Source of the DNA: Zygnema cylindricum
Lineage: Eukaryota; Streptophyta; Zygnematophyceae; Zygnematales; Zygnemataceae
Direction of reading: 5' to 3'
NCBI GenBank assembly: GCA_037447655.1
Contig: JBBHKE010000473.1
Location: forward strand, 253,089-317,088
Length of the DNA: 64,000 bases
Shown: piece by piece, positions 45,672 through 55,927 of the stretch
Numbering within the stretch: the first letter of the stretch is position 1
How the letters are laid out: every line of letters begins with the position of its first letter
Position numbers and translations under genes: made by a program
Notes under the pieces: model-generated
Told to the model about the DNA's origin: nothing
The model's input: the letters and a program-made list of their open reading frames with translations, nothing else
The model's database searches: none

Positions 45672-46972
45672 ATTTTTCCTAGTATTGGACATGCCAAATC
45701 CCGGATTTCGAGGAAATGTAACATGGTCGTACTAAGGATGTGAAAAAATTGGTAAACATCGATGAGTATTCCGAGCTCTTAGGGGTGAAAATAAAGATGT
45801 TTAAATCTGTCCTTTTCTTGTACACAAAATTAAACCTGCTTTATCCATGTTTTACAAAACATGATTTGTACAGTTTAATATCCTTTTAACCATCTCTGCT
45901 ATAAAAGTATATTGCTCCTTTCAGTGGAAATTTTGAGTCAATGTTTCGACGTTTTTATCTTTAACAAAAAATTATTTAAAACCCGAAGTCCGACGATGTG
46001 TCCCTAAAAAAAATATGTCTTTATTAACCGCATAGTTAATCACGATCATCATATTAAAGAAATAATTTACTCTATGTTTTACAACATATCATCTTATCCA
46101 CGTGTATGCAAATGGTACATGTAATTTTTTGTTTACCACTGACTTACAGGCTCTATTTCCATTACCAACCTAGTGATAAATCTACCGACTGCAGTCAATG
46201 TTTTTCCCATTTTTGTCTGAAGGTCGATGTTTTTCCATAATATTTCGTTTTGTTATTCATGAGTCTTTCATTATGCCTCGCTAAAATCATAATTCTCTTT
46301 CGTCAAAAGCATCCTCCAGCTTACTCTTTATTCGTGATTTACTGTATGACATGATAACACGTTCCAAAGGAGTCAGAATAACAAAAAAAGAATATTGTTG
46401 AAGGTTTTGGAAGACTTGTAAATTTATAAAAATGAATGAATATATCTGTCCATTTTAGAGTTCTGAAATCGGTTGATAAAAACATAACATTGTTCTTATA
46501 GTCTATGTGATCACTATAGGATGTAGAGATGTCAGTTTATGTACTACATTTTGGATATCTATTCGAAACCGGGCGTGTAGTCATAGTAGCGTCGGTTCTT
46601 AAGGTTTTGAGGGTGCTTTTAAGGTTGCTCTTCCATATTTGTATGAATAATAAACATCTAACCAGACTCATTGACAATCACCAACATAGTACAAACCATA
46701 TGTGGTCGAGTCAATTAATCCATTCATAAATTTTCCAAGCAAAGTCAAAGTTATTGCTTCCCATTCAGCTTGTCCCTACTGTTATGAACTGTCGTACATG
46801 CAGGGTCGATCTACCATTTTAGTACAAGGAACATCTTACATCTCCTCATTGCCTAACCATCAAAAGTCCATTCTCGTGAAATTACATGACCTTATATTCA
46901 GTTACCATTTTAAGATCAGTAATGCTTTTGTGAACTGTGCCTTTAACAACAGCAATACCATGTCCATTGCAG
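45672..46972. other. Last large intron of the mosaic locus
   Basis: Apart from the tRNA-like sequence at its left end I see nothing recognisable; AT-rich. It ends in the acceptor CCATTGCAG before the exon at 46973. Confidence 0.4.
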
Positions 46973-47197
46973 GTTTGTCTTGCTGCGGATGATATGGGAG
47001 CCAATGCGCAAAGATGTTCGAAGGGAAAAATATATTCTTTGAAGATGACCGACTCGTGCACCAGCCTAAAAAGATGTTTTACAAAAGACGAAACTTTTAA
47101 GAAATTGAACAAATTTGCCTGCACAACAGCTGCACTTAGAAAAGTGCGTGCGGCTGCGAATCGAATTTGCATTCCAAAAACTAGCAGTTGCCGATGA

Positions 47198-48230
47198 AAA
47201 GACCTCAGAAATTTTGGGAGTGGAGCGTTGTAAACGACTCTTAATTGCGACTGGGCTTAGCTTAGCGGGAGGCTTGGACCATGTTTAAGCTCAAAATCGA
47301 AAAGAGGATAGAAGACAATACAAAGATGGATCACTATAAAATTCTGAAGAGATGACTCATTCATAACAAGGTTGTTGAAAGGAAAATACTTAAAGGAAAA
47401 TACTTAAAGCAAAAAAGACCAGAAAGAATTTCTTAGTAATTTCACAAATTAGGAAAACTTCATTTTGTTAGGGAGGTAATCAACCATGCACTTCTTTTGG
47501 CAAATTGCAGGTTTCTTGCATTCTCACATTGGCATAAAGGAAAGATTTGGAAGATTTGGAACGTGATTTGGGAAAGCTATGGTGGAGGGTACACGGTCTT
47601 AATAGTTGACTCTATGAAGCTTTTTACATTTTCACCTTTCCGTTGCCATGTAGTATGATGCCTTCTCTCTGCTTTGCCAATGCATCTAGATGGAAAATCC
47701 AAATGATGTTTGTAAAATGATAATTGTCTTTGGTACATACGAAAGAGTCAAACGCATATACATGATCCTTCTTTTCGTAATGGTATAATTTAAATGTTCA
47801 TAGCGAAGTAATTTTTTGAAATTCAAAAGGTATCTTCACTATTTTTCTCATGCTCACCTTTTTTTTATGTGTTCAGTTTCTTATAGAAACTTATTAGCCG
47901 TGAGACTCGTAATTCTTGTCCCATATGTTTTCCTTCCGAACATAAATGTTAATCACATAATTTACATCTTCTTCCAATTTACGATGTTTCCCGGATTTAA
48001 AAAATTGACCGTACTACATTTAGCAAATGCAAAAAAAGGAATATAAGTGTTGCCGATGCCAATTCTTGGTAAATGTGTAATAACAAATTGTCAAATGCCT
48101 ATTTAGACCATGCATTCAGTATGGCGTTGAAACTTAAATAGTGTAGTCCAAGAAACAACCGACCATGGGAAGTATTGTTCCATTTGGTTGGATCTGCTGA
48201 AGTTTTGCGAAGACTCCTTAAGAAAGTACC
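47198..48230. other. 3' flank of the mosaic locus
   Basis: No gene recognised. The last 90 bases (from about 48150, ACCATGGGAAGTATTGTTCC) could be the 5' end of the copia Gag frame that resumes after the inserted element at 48231, but this is uncertain. Confidence 0.35.
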
Positions 48231-48414
48231 ATGGTTAATACATTTTTTTCCGCTTAAAACATCTTTTCTCCGTACACGGTTGTCGGATCATGGATCTAAC
48301 AGTTGTGATTGAAATCCAAGGTTCTCACCTTCCCATTAGCGGTCTCCATGTGAAAATCGGACAAGTGTGTACAGAGAGAAGATGTTTTAAGTGACGAGAA
48401 AAATTATTAACCAT
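48231..48414. mobile_element. Miniature inverted-repeat element at the 5' edge of copia element 1
   Basis: The ends are ATGGTTAAT and ATTAACCAT. Inner arms GCTTAAAACATCTTTTCTCC and its near-complement GAGAGAAGATGTTTTAAGTG make a hairpin. The core matches the elements at 11915 and 12954. Gag-like coding sequence starts right after it, so it probably inserted into, or at the truncated edge of, the retroelement. Confidence 0.7.
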
Positions 48415-49510
48415 TTGAGTGACATGGGAACAAAAAACAGTTAAACGACACAGAATAATCCAAAAAAACCGAACGGGGGGGTCGCTAATTGGTGCTTATG
48501 TGTTAACAACAAAGTGCTTCCACGGCACAGCCCATGAGTGTTGGCAAGCACTTGAGGACCAATATGAGAAAGGCATTGAGAACAAGGGTCAATATGTTTA
48601 TACGGACTTTATGAATTTTAAAATCAAAACAAATGAATTGACGGATGATGCCATGAAATGCTTCAATATTATACTCGAGCAATTACTCAACAATGGCCGA
48701 GTTATCTAAGATGCAGTTTTTCTTAATGCTCTACCGGACAAGCTTTCACATCTTAAAGCTATTTTACGAGCAAAGGTGGATAACACCTTCGGATTTACCA
48801 TCAATTTTATCAAAATGTCGGAGGGAACTTCAACGGCTTCTTGAAATGGTGGAGGAGTTCTTAACTTTACCACTTCCAAAACCCCGGATTTAAATTTTGC
48901 CAGTGGTAGAGAGGGTGATAAAAAAGGTGGTCCGAAAGGTGATGGTGGCGGCCGGGGTAACAAGAAGGAACAAAGTCGTCCGTCGAAGGTCCCTATGGAT
49001 ATTTCTAATGTGACTTGTTATCGGTGTAACCGGCTTGGGCATTTGTTATCTTCTTGCCCGGATAAAGATAAACAATGCTATTTTTGTGGAAAATGGGGGC
49101 ACATGAGCCCTCAATGTTACGCAAAGAATGGAGATTCCAAAGGTGGAAGAGGAGGTAAAGGAGATAGAGGCGGCCAAGGTGGCGGCCGAGGAGGAGGCCG
49201 CGGCAGTGGCCGTGGCTATGGAAATGCAAATTTTTTTAATCATGGTAATGATTTCACTAACAATTTTCTGATTCTCAATCTTACTCTTCATTCGGTTAAT
49301 AGGGAAGGGAATTTGGAGAAGGAGTGGATTATCGATACGGGTGCATCTCATCACGTTTGTACGGATGCCACCCTATTTGATGACATGCGAGAACTTACGT
49401 TTCCAAAATTTATCACGGTTGCAAGCGGCCATGTCATTTCGGTTAGCATGGTCCGATTAGATCTCCTATCATGGGATATTGATGGAAGACAGAAATCAAC
49501 AGAGTATTGA
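48415..49510 (+). pseudogene. Copia element 1: Gag and protease
   Basis: Gag (ECWQALEDQYEKGIENKG, ILEQLLNNGRVI, then a stop; LNALPDKLSHLKAIL in the next open part) is followed by a Gly-rich tail and two zinc knuckles, CYRCNRLGHLLSSC (about 49015) and CYFCGKWGHMSPQC (about 49077). The protease motif is WIIDTGASHHVC (DTGAS at 49334-49348). Open pieces are 48419-48709 and 48995-49510. The 5' LTR and primer-binding site are not found upstream. Stops between pieces make it defective. Confidence 0.85.
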
Positions 49511-50880
49511 CTTCAAAATACTCTCTATATTTAGGATGGCACCGTGAATTTATTAAGCGTTCCACAAATCCAACGAAGTGGTGGAAGCTTACTTGCGATG
49601 GAAAATCAATCCATTGAAATTTGGAATAAGGAGGGGAAAGTTATCGGTGAAGGAGAAGTGACGGATGCGAATCATAGTCGGCTTTTATGGAAGAGGCCGA
49701 AATCTAAAATTCCCACCGAGGTAATTTCACATCAAATTTCGGAATTAAAAGGTGATCTTACATTATGGCATCACCGGATGTGTCACACATCCGAGGTAAG
49801 TTTAAAGAAAATGATTCAGCATTCTTCGGTGAGGGGCTAGGATCTCGCATCCGGTGAGAATGTTAACGGATGTGGAGGATATAGCCAAAGACGTCAAATT
49901 CGGAAATCTCATCCGAGAAAAGACACCAAGCATCGAGCTCAAAATTCTTTAGAGCTTGTCCACATTGATCTTTGTGGACACGGTAAGCCCCAGAGACAAT
50001 TCAGGTAACAAATATATTTTGGTGATTGTTGATGATTTCTCTTGGAATCATGGTTTTTTGTTGAAGAAGAACAGGATGCTTTTGAAAAATTTAAAGAGTG
50101 GCGTAATGGCCGAAAGGCAAATTGATAGAAACTTAAATTATCAGTCGATAATAGGGGAGTTTGTTGTTTGAGGGGTATTGTATGTGGGGTAGGGCACCAA
50201 TTCACGACATCTTATTCTTCGGAGTCTAATCGAGTGGAGGAGAGGAAGAATCATGCCATACAAGAAATGATCGAGCGATGATTCATGGCGTTGAAATTTG
50301 GGGGTGTCATGCGACGGTCTATGTGGAATCAATCAAGAGGAAGGGGAAATTTGCGCCAAGGAGTTGTCCCGGAATTTTTGTTGGCTATAGTGCAAAGGGG
50401 AACTTATACTGAGTATATGATCCGCTCGTCACACCGTAGAAGAATCTCAAAATGTCAATTTTCACGAGGATCTCAAATCCGCCATGAATTCCGTTGGGAA
50501 ATTTAAAGAAAATTTGGATTTTTACGAGAAGGACGAAATTAAGGGTTTTCCGGACATTGGTGATTCGGAATCCGATGAGGAACCGAATATCAATTCTCGA
50601 TAAAAGGAATTAGAGAAATCAGTTGACATTGAATTGAAAATAAGAGTCATGAAACTTCGGATTCCCGAAGGCCTTCAAACATTCGAAAATTGCAAAGCTC
50701 CAAATCGAGTTCTAAATCAAGTGAGAAGGAAACTGAATCCGAAGAGGAGAAAGACGATAAGCCAATTTTCAGGAGGAGCTCTCGGATGACGAGAAGGAAG
50801 AAACCAGAAAAACTGTCTTATGATCGAAAAAGGAGAAAATACATCAAATTCGCATTATTTCCTTTTCGATGCTAACTAAG
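49511..50880 (+). pseudogene. Copia element 1: pre-integrase and integrase region, heavily broken
   Basis: 49544-49840 is a GAG-pre-integrase domain (LLSVPQIQRSGGS, LTLWHHRMCHTSEVSLKKM). The integrase core follows in fragments: HIDLCG at about 49963, then a shifted ILVIVDDFS at about 50016, KEWRNGRKAN-like text, and an EFTTSYSSESNRVEERKN-like piece near 50200. The Cys of the HHCC set near 49880 is Tyr (GGYSQ) here, but Cys in the copy at 55.9 kb. Frameshifts and stops exclude an active integrase. Confidence 0.75.
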
Positions 50881-52472
50881 CCGAATTTCTTTTATAGAAA
50901 TCACTAATGGAGAATATGACCGGCGATATTCAATCTTATGGCGAGGCAAAGAAGTCAGCCAATTGGGAGAGTAAATGGAAACCAACGTGGGAGAAAGAGT
51001 TTAAATCGGTGGTTGATAATCAAACTTTTGAGGAGGTGAAACTACCGGAGGGGAAAAACGCGATTGACGCAAAGTGGGTCTTCAAGACTACGACAGGAGC
51101 TTCGATGAAATTATTAAATACAAGACGTGACTAGTTTGTAAGGGCTTCCAACAACGTGAGGGAATCGATTTTAAAGAGACTTGTGTCCCGTGGGGAAGTT
51201 CGACTCACTACGGATCATTATTGCACTTGCAACATCGAGGAAGAAGCACGTCTATCAAATGGACGTGGAAACAACGTTTTTTAACGGAGAATTAGAGGAA
51301 GAGGTGTATATGAAGTTATCGGAAGGCGTGTCTCCTTCGCAGGAAGGAAATGTATGGCGTCTTCAAAAAATCACTATACGGGTTGAAACAGACGCCACGC
51401 ACGTGGAATTTAAGAATTGACAAAGTACTTTTGGATTTTGGTTCTGTACGGACTACGTCTGATTCTAGAGTTTACGTGAAAGGTGAAAGGAGCTGACCAA
51501 ATAATATTTTATGTTTACATTGATGATTTCTTAATGGCATGCCACAAGTTAGAGCGCATTAATGTGTTGAAACGTTACCTTGGATTTTATTTCAAAGTAA
51601 CGCAACTTGAAGAGGTACGATATATCTTGGGGATCGAAGTGATTCCCGATAAAGAAGGGAATATCAAGCTCAATATTGCAAGGAGATTCTAGAGCGGTTT
51701 TCAATAAGCGACGCGAAACTGTTTTCTACGCCGTTGGTTGCAAATCTTCATATTCGTAAATTCGAAAAGGAAGATTCTGTCGACGTACCTTATCGCGAGG
51801 CGATTGGCTCACTATTCTACCTTAGCGTTGGTACTTGTCCAGACATTTCGGTAGCCGTATCAATCATCAGCCGTTGTTGTCATGAGCCCAAAAAGACACA
51901 TTGGGGGGCCGTACGAAGAAACTTTCGATATTCGGTAGGGGCAATCGATTTGGGACTTACGTTTACTTCGGGTACAGAATCTTGGGAGTGTATTAGATAT
52001 TGTGACGCAGATTGTGGCGGCGATTTTGATTATGGTAAATCGACCTTTTGTTTACGCTGTTATTTTTAGAGGGGCCGCATTTTCTTGGAGTTCTCAGTTA
52101 CAGCCTACTGTTGCGTTGGGTTCTACAAAATTTGAATATACGGCTGCTTGTCATGCATCGAAGGCTTCTATTTGGATTAAGGAAATGTTACTTGAGTTGG
52201 GAGTTACAATTAGTTGTTTGACGATCTACTTTGACAGCATGAGTTCTATGGCGTTGGCAAAAAATCTAGTGTTTCATAATAGGACGAAACACATTATAAT
52301 CAAGTGTCACTTTGTCAAAGATTTGGTGATGGCGAAGGAGATTTTATTTTCGTACGTACCAACTAAAGAGAAGGCGGTTGATTTGCTGAAGAAAGCCGCC
52401 ACACATGATGTATTTGAGAGGGGGCGACAGGAACTCGGGTTGTTTAAAGGAGTTTGGCCATTCAGCCAATAA
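50881..52472 (+). pseudogene. Copia element 1: reverse transcriptase and RNase H
   Basis: RT is spread over 50907-51134 (WEKEFKSVVDNQTFEEVKLP, IDAKWVFKT), 51181-51420 (DSLRIIIALATSRKKHVYQM, DVETTFFNGELEEEVYMK) and 51483-51692, with the catalytic box YIDDFL at 51516-51527. RNase H is in 51734-52069 and 52002-52472 (LGSTKFEYTAACHASKASIW, IYFDSMSSMALAKNLVFHN, RTKHIIIKCHFVKDL), ending in TAA at 52470. Frameshifts occur near 51130, 51420 and 51690. Confidence 0.85.
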
Positions 52473-52481
52473 GAGGGGGAT

Positions 52482-53085
52482 TGTTGGATTTATTCACGAA
52501 CTCGCCAATATGCTTCAGTATCGGCGAACCAACAAATTTGTTATAGTCATCGTACCAAAGGTGCGATGTTGTTTCGTGTCCGCATTTGTGGCGTCCGCGA
52601 ACGAAATGTACGATTTCGGTTCGCGTCACTTTTGTTTTTGTGTGTGCAGGTGTATTATTCCATGTGCATGTGTTTTCATTCCGTGCGTACATAGCACACG
52701 CACAAAACTTCTCTTTGGAGTTTCGCGGTTAGAAGGAGAAGGAGTGTACGCCTTCTTTCGTGGAAACTTCCTTTTAGTGTTTTCTGCCAAGAAAGAGACA
52801 GGAGTTTGCCGCAATGCTAGCTTTAGTTGTCAGCCTTGTAAGCTAGTTATAGAAGCGATATAGGCTGCAGAATATTGTTGCAGAGATTAATCTTTTCGAG
52901 TAAGAGATTAGAAAAAAGAGAAAAGAGAAGAGAGATTGATGAGATGATGTAAAAAGGCTGCGGCCGAAACACTTATAAAATCTTTTTGGCCGATCATCCT
53001 TTTTATCTATGAGCTTCCGCTGTGTATGAAATCTGTGTATTTCTGTGTATTTATTTTTTGTGACTATTTAATTTAAGATCCTACA
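52482..53085 (+). mobile_element. 3' LTR of copia element 1
   Basis: A purine run AAGAGGGGGAT precedes the start TGTTGGATTTATTCACGAAC, and the LTR ends near GATCCTACA. About 604 bp. It is clearly homologous to 58808-59411 over its full length, and both follow RNase H directly. Confidence 0.8.
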
Positions 53086-53121
53086 CAAACTAAGGATCAA
53101 TAGACTTTCTCCGATACCAAT

Positions 53122-54294
53122 TGTAGGACCGAGACGATAAATGATTGCAAAAAAGAGAGATAGAATGTGGAAGAAAAAGATAGAAGCAAGAGGAGACTCC
53201 ATCAAAAGACAAATACATTTCACTGGAAGTTAAGCTAGATAATCCCTCAAATAGACAAAGTCCCTAAATACTCCCTCACGCGAAAAACAAGTATAAATAT
53301 GCCAGCGAGTACAATAGTACGACTTACTAACTAATGAAAAAAAATTTGCACGAAACAACACAATTTTTCGCGACACCACACGAAAAATAACCGATGTACG
53401 AAACAAAGTACAACGCACTCAAAACAACTAAACCAAAACATAAACTATAAGTAAAAGGAAAAGTTAACTAAAAACGTAAAGCAAACGACTAAACTAAACA
53501 TTTACATTACGTCACTCAATATAACTGAGACGTCGTTGCACAATGAACTTCACAGTCAAAAGGGGCTACGTCTTCTTGTTCTTCCCCCCATGGTGCCAAA
53601 CTCGCCACGTCTACACTTCAATGGAGGTACACTACCAACTCCAATACCAAACGAAAAGATGGAACACCACATTAATACAAGCCACTACAAAAAAATACAA
53701 GCGTAAGCACCCAAGAAAATGCTCTCACTTCACATCATATGAGGGAGATTTCCGAAATAAATATCATTAGATTAAAAAAATCTCTTCTACCTCTCCTTCT
53801 CTTTTCCACTATCTCTCCTACATCTCCCAAATAAATTCATTCTTTCCTAAGCCTACCAGAACACTTATGCAACACAGACGCACATTTGCATCACCCTATA
53901 AAACTTCAGAAACTGACACCTGTCAACCTAGAAAAGTCTCCTACAAAAGTAACTAAACGACCAGTTTTGCTTACGGCAAAATACATGAACCGACAAACTG
54001 TACGTCAAAATGAATACTACACTATAGTTTCGGACCGATGCACGCAAAGACATAATAATAACGACAACAACTAAAATAACAGCATTATTAATTTAAACGC
54101 AAATCGAACAAAGAATAAATGGGGTAAAATCAACCCGATACTGCGCCCGACCGATTCCTAAAATGAATTTAGACAAAACGAAACAAAATCCAAACCGCAC
54201 GAAAAGAATCGATGCGTCTACGGACGCACGAAATGAACCAAACGTAACTCCGCGTGACTTCGGCCGATATGCCAATTCGCACAATATCCCAACA
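53122..54294 (-). mobile_element. Possible minus-strand LTR with adjacent primer-binding site
   Basis: On the minus strand it starts TGTTGGGATATTGTGCG (at 54294) and ends GGTCCTACA (at 53122). Next comes ATTGGTATCGGAGAAAG, close to the initiator-Met primer site TGGTATCAGAGC of many plant copia elements. This would make it a 5' LTR of about 1.17 kb whose internal region is cut off at about 53086, where the plus-strand LTR ends. Confidence 0.5.
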
Positions 54295-54397
54295 CATTCA
54301 TCTACTAGACAAATTCTTCTTTAAAACGTCTTTACACAATGATCTCTTTCAACTATATTTATTCTCTATATAATTTATTTTATTTCCAATTAAAGCT

Positions 54398-54812
54398 GAT
54401 GCGCCGAGTCGTTCATTTGAGCTAACAAGAGGATCTCTTGTAGCCACAAACGGAATGGACCGGCCCCATATCAAACACGCACAAGGGGCTTTAGGGAGTC
54501 ACGAAAATAATAGAGATAAGAATGAGGTAGAGTAGGGAGAGATATTTAACAAGTAGACAGAATAGACAAGATATAATTTCAGGAATAGCCGTAGCTTTCA
54601 ATTAAGGTCCTTAAAGGACAATTTGTTACAAAGACTTTATAATAAAGCCTGATCTATTCTACTTTGTCTCACTCTCTGAATTTCCAACTTGCTGTGTGAA
54701 ATTGATGGATGAAGGGATTGTCTTCTGTCTTTTCTGCAATGCTATTTGTATTTTATCACATAAGAGTCTACACTAAATGCACTCTAAATGTGGTCCAATC
54801 AGACCGTATGTA
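54398..54812 (-). mobile_element. Minus-strand LTR of the accessory-frame element family
   Basis: Read on the minus strand, the segment follows the tandem-pair LTR in order: CTGATTGGACCA, then AAATAGCATTGCAGAAAAGA, then AGATCAGGCTTTATTATAAA, then GAAAGCTACGGCTAT, then GTTTGTGGCTACAAGAGATC. The corresponding words at 36465-36867 are TGATTGGACCA, AAATAGACATCATAGCAAGA, AGATCAAGCTTTAGTAGGAG, CAAAGCTACGGCTAT and GTTCGTGGCTGCGAGGCTTG. It is strongly diverged, so an older or different subfamily. Confidence 0.65.
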
Positions 54813-55893
54813 CACATTAAGGTTCCACCAAGAATTGTCGCACATCTGTTCAAGCAATTCCGTACACAAGCACTCAATCAAACATGTAAACGTTCGGTTC
54901 AATTGCGTAGAGTCCGATTCGTCATGTCACGTCACGTCGCACGTATGCAAACCGGCACTTTTGTCAAAATCGATGTATTGCCAAAGATTATCAAAAACCA
55001 ACACTCCCACTCGATTTTTGCGCGATACATCCGATACAATGTCGTCCCTGATGATTTTCCTCAGAATAAATAACTCGCGGGATTTTTCTCAATACAAAAA
55101 CTGATCGCCTTACATTTGAGGCGATTTAGAGCCCATATGTTCTTTCCCTCCGTTGACCTGTACTGGTTCTGGTTCTGTTTGAAATGTGATCCCGTGGGGA
55201 CCACCTGTGGTTCGAAGATGACCTTTCATCAAAGTTTGACCAATTGGGGCGCGTCTGGCGCCTAAGGTCACTACGTCGCTGGCGCTTTCTACACATGCCA
55301 ACGGATTAATTCTGGGACCACCTGAAGTGTCCTTTATCCTCGTTGTACGAGGAGAATACTGTTTCGTTTCGTTTCGACCGTGGATTTCCAATGTTTGACA
55401 TCCAATCGGTATCGACTGTTTCTTCGTGGAATTTTTTGATTGTTGTTCAAGCGACTCAATAAACTTTGTCCGTTCGATTTTTTCGTTCGCGGTAGCGATG
55501 AAGTTTCGGCATTTTCCAACGTACGACTCCAAAGGTACTTCGCGCCTTCGTCGCACATTCACAAAGGTACGCCCTGTACTTTTTACAAACATAAAACAGT
55601 TAGTACTTTCTGTGACAGGTTCATTTAGTCTTTCAGGATATTCCTGTCTGAAATCTTTCTTTCTTAGGGTTTCACTTAGGGTTTCGTCTAAGTCCTTCTC
55701 TCTTCCGTTCAGACCGCCATGGGTTAGCACGTCTTCTAGGAGGCCAAGGCTTAGGCTTTCCATGGCGTCTGGGCTTCCTCTTTCCTTTTCCCCAGCCACG
55801 GCTTCCGCTGCAGATCTTGTGTGGGACTTCTCAGACCTTCTAATCTGCGCCTGTCCAATATTCTTTCTGACTTTGGGATGTGTAGTTTCAAGG
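54813..55893 (-). CDS. Homologue of accessory frame 2, minus strand, open to the gap
   Basis: The frame 55110-55799 (229 codons from its first Met) stays open upstream to the gap at 55894, so at least 260 codons are uninterrupted. It carries FVKSTGRTFVNVRRRREVP and TGGPHGITFQTEPEP, comparable to MRRRRE and GGPASGPFKTK in the tandem elements. Just after the frame ends, the DNA word CGAGTGGGAGTGTTGGTTTT (minus strand, about 55010) is identical to one in element B frame 2. The product is hydrophilic, Arg/Lys/Glu-rich and without a known domain. The LTR at 54398-54812 follows, as in elements A and B. Frame length and spacing differ from A and B, so homology of the amino-terminal part is unproven. 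Confidence 0.45.
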
Positions 55894-55903
55894 NNNNNNN
55901 NNN
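55894..55903. other. Assembly gap of 10 N
   Basis: Ten N bases. Left of it is the minus-strand accessory-frame element; right of it, within 25 bases, copia element 2 begins in the middle of its pre-integrase domain. The join may therefore be between sequences that are not neighbours, or hide the missing 5' half of element 2. Confidence 1.
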
Positions 55904-55927
55904 CTCTTTAGTAGTTGTTAGTGGTTT

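Larger units (their letters stand above)
23346..47197 (+). pseudogene. Mosaic locus: LRR - Cys-rich/EGF - papain (C1A) - EGF - LysM
   Basis: Recognised exons: LRR N-cap 23346-23478; LRRs 23816-23875, 24710-24781, 26032-26103, 26380-26452, 26888-26956 and 27618-27689; LRR plus Cys-rich 28004-28359; papain 29203-29379, 30205-30368 and 42131-42415; EGF-like 42484-42568, 42988-43170 and 43280-43423; LysM-like 43610-43834, 44064-44259, 44607-44714, 45257 to about 45465, and 46973-47197 (ending in TGA). Order and strand agree throughout, and phases agree across the key joins (phase 1 at 28359/29203 and 29379/30205). The product would be a secreted or wall-facing protein with protein-binding LRRs, a papain-like domain and chitin-type glycan-binding LysM domains. 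Defects: TAG codons at 42316 and 43155, a frameshift near 42180, another within 44064-44259, and lost acceptors at 26380 and 27618. The first exon (signal peptide) was not found. Read-through from two neighbouring genes is an alternative, but the phase match at 28359/29203 argues for one gene. Confidence 0.65.
43610..47197 (+). pseudogene. Four LysM-like domains of the mosaic locus
   Basis: Exons: 43610-43834 (FLVVPRGVNVTCYDIYLIYG, then NDVFFAQNK), continued by 44064-44259 (DVKCAQ, then a frameshift, then NNCSLLYAVNE); 44607-44714 (DDTCVTIASMFQI ... VDLDCFQLRPFQQ); 45257 to about 45465 (VCIERG, CTFPYEVKEDESCLSIISN, FYALNPGVYCGRL); 46973-47197 (VCLAADDMG, IYSLKMTDSCTSLKRCF, FKKLNKFAC, ICIPKTSSCR, TGA). 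The pattern Y-V-DDTC--I ... LNP---C--L-----VCI is that of LysM repeats with paired Cys. LysM domains bind chitin-type and peptidoglycan glycans, so this part would anchor or target the protein to such polymers. The final exon is intact and gives the stop. Weakest is domain 1, split by the frameshift. Confidence 0.7.

Noticed and set aside
54709-55104. Two overlapping plus-strand frames of 131 and 98 codons
   Set aside because: They lie antisense to the minus-strand element whose LTR and accessory frame explain this DNA.
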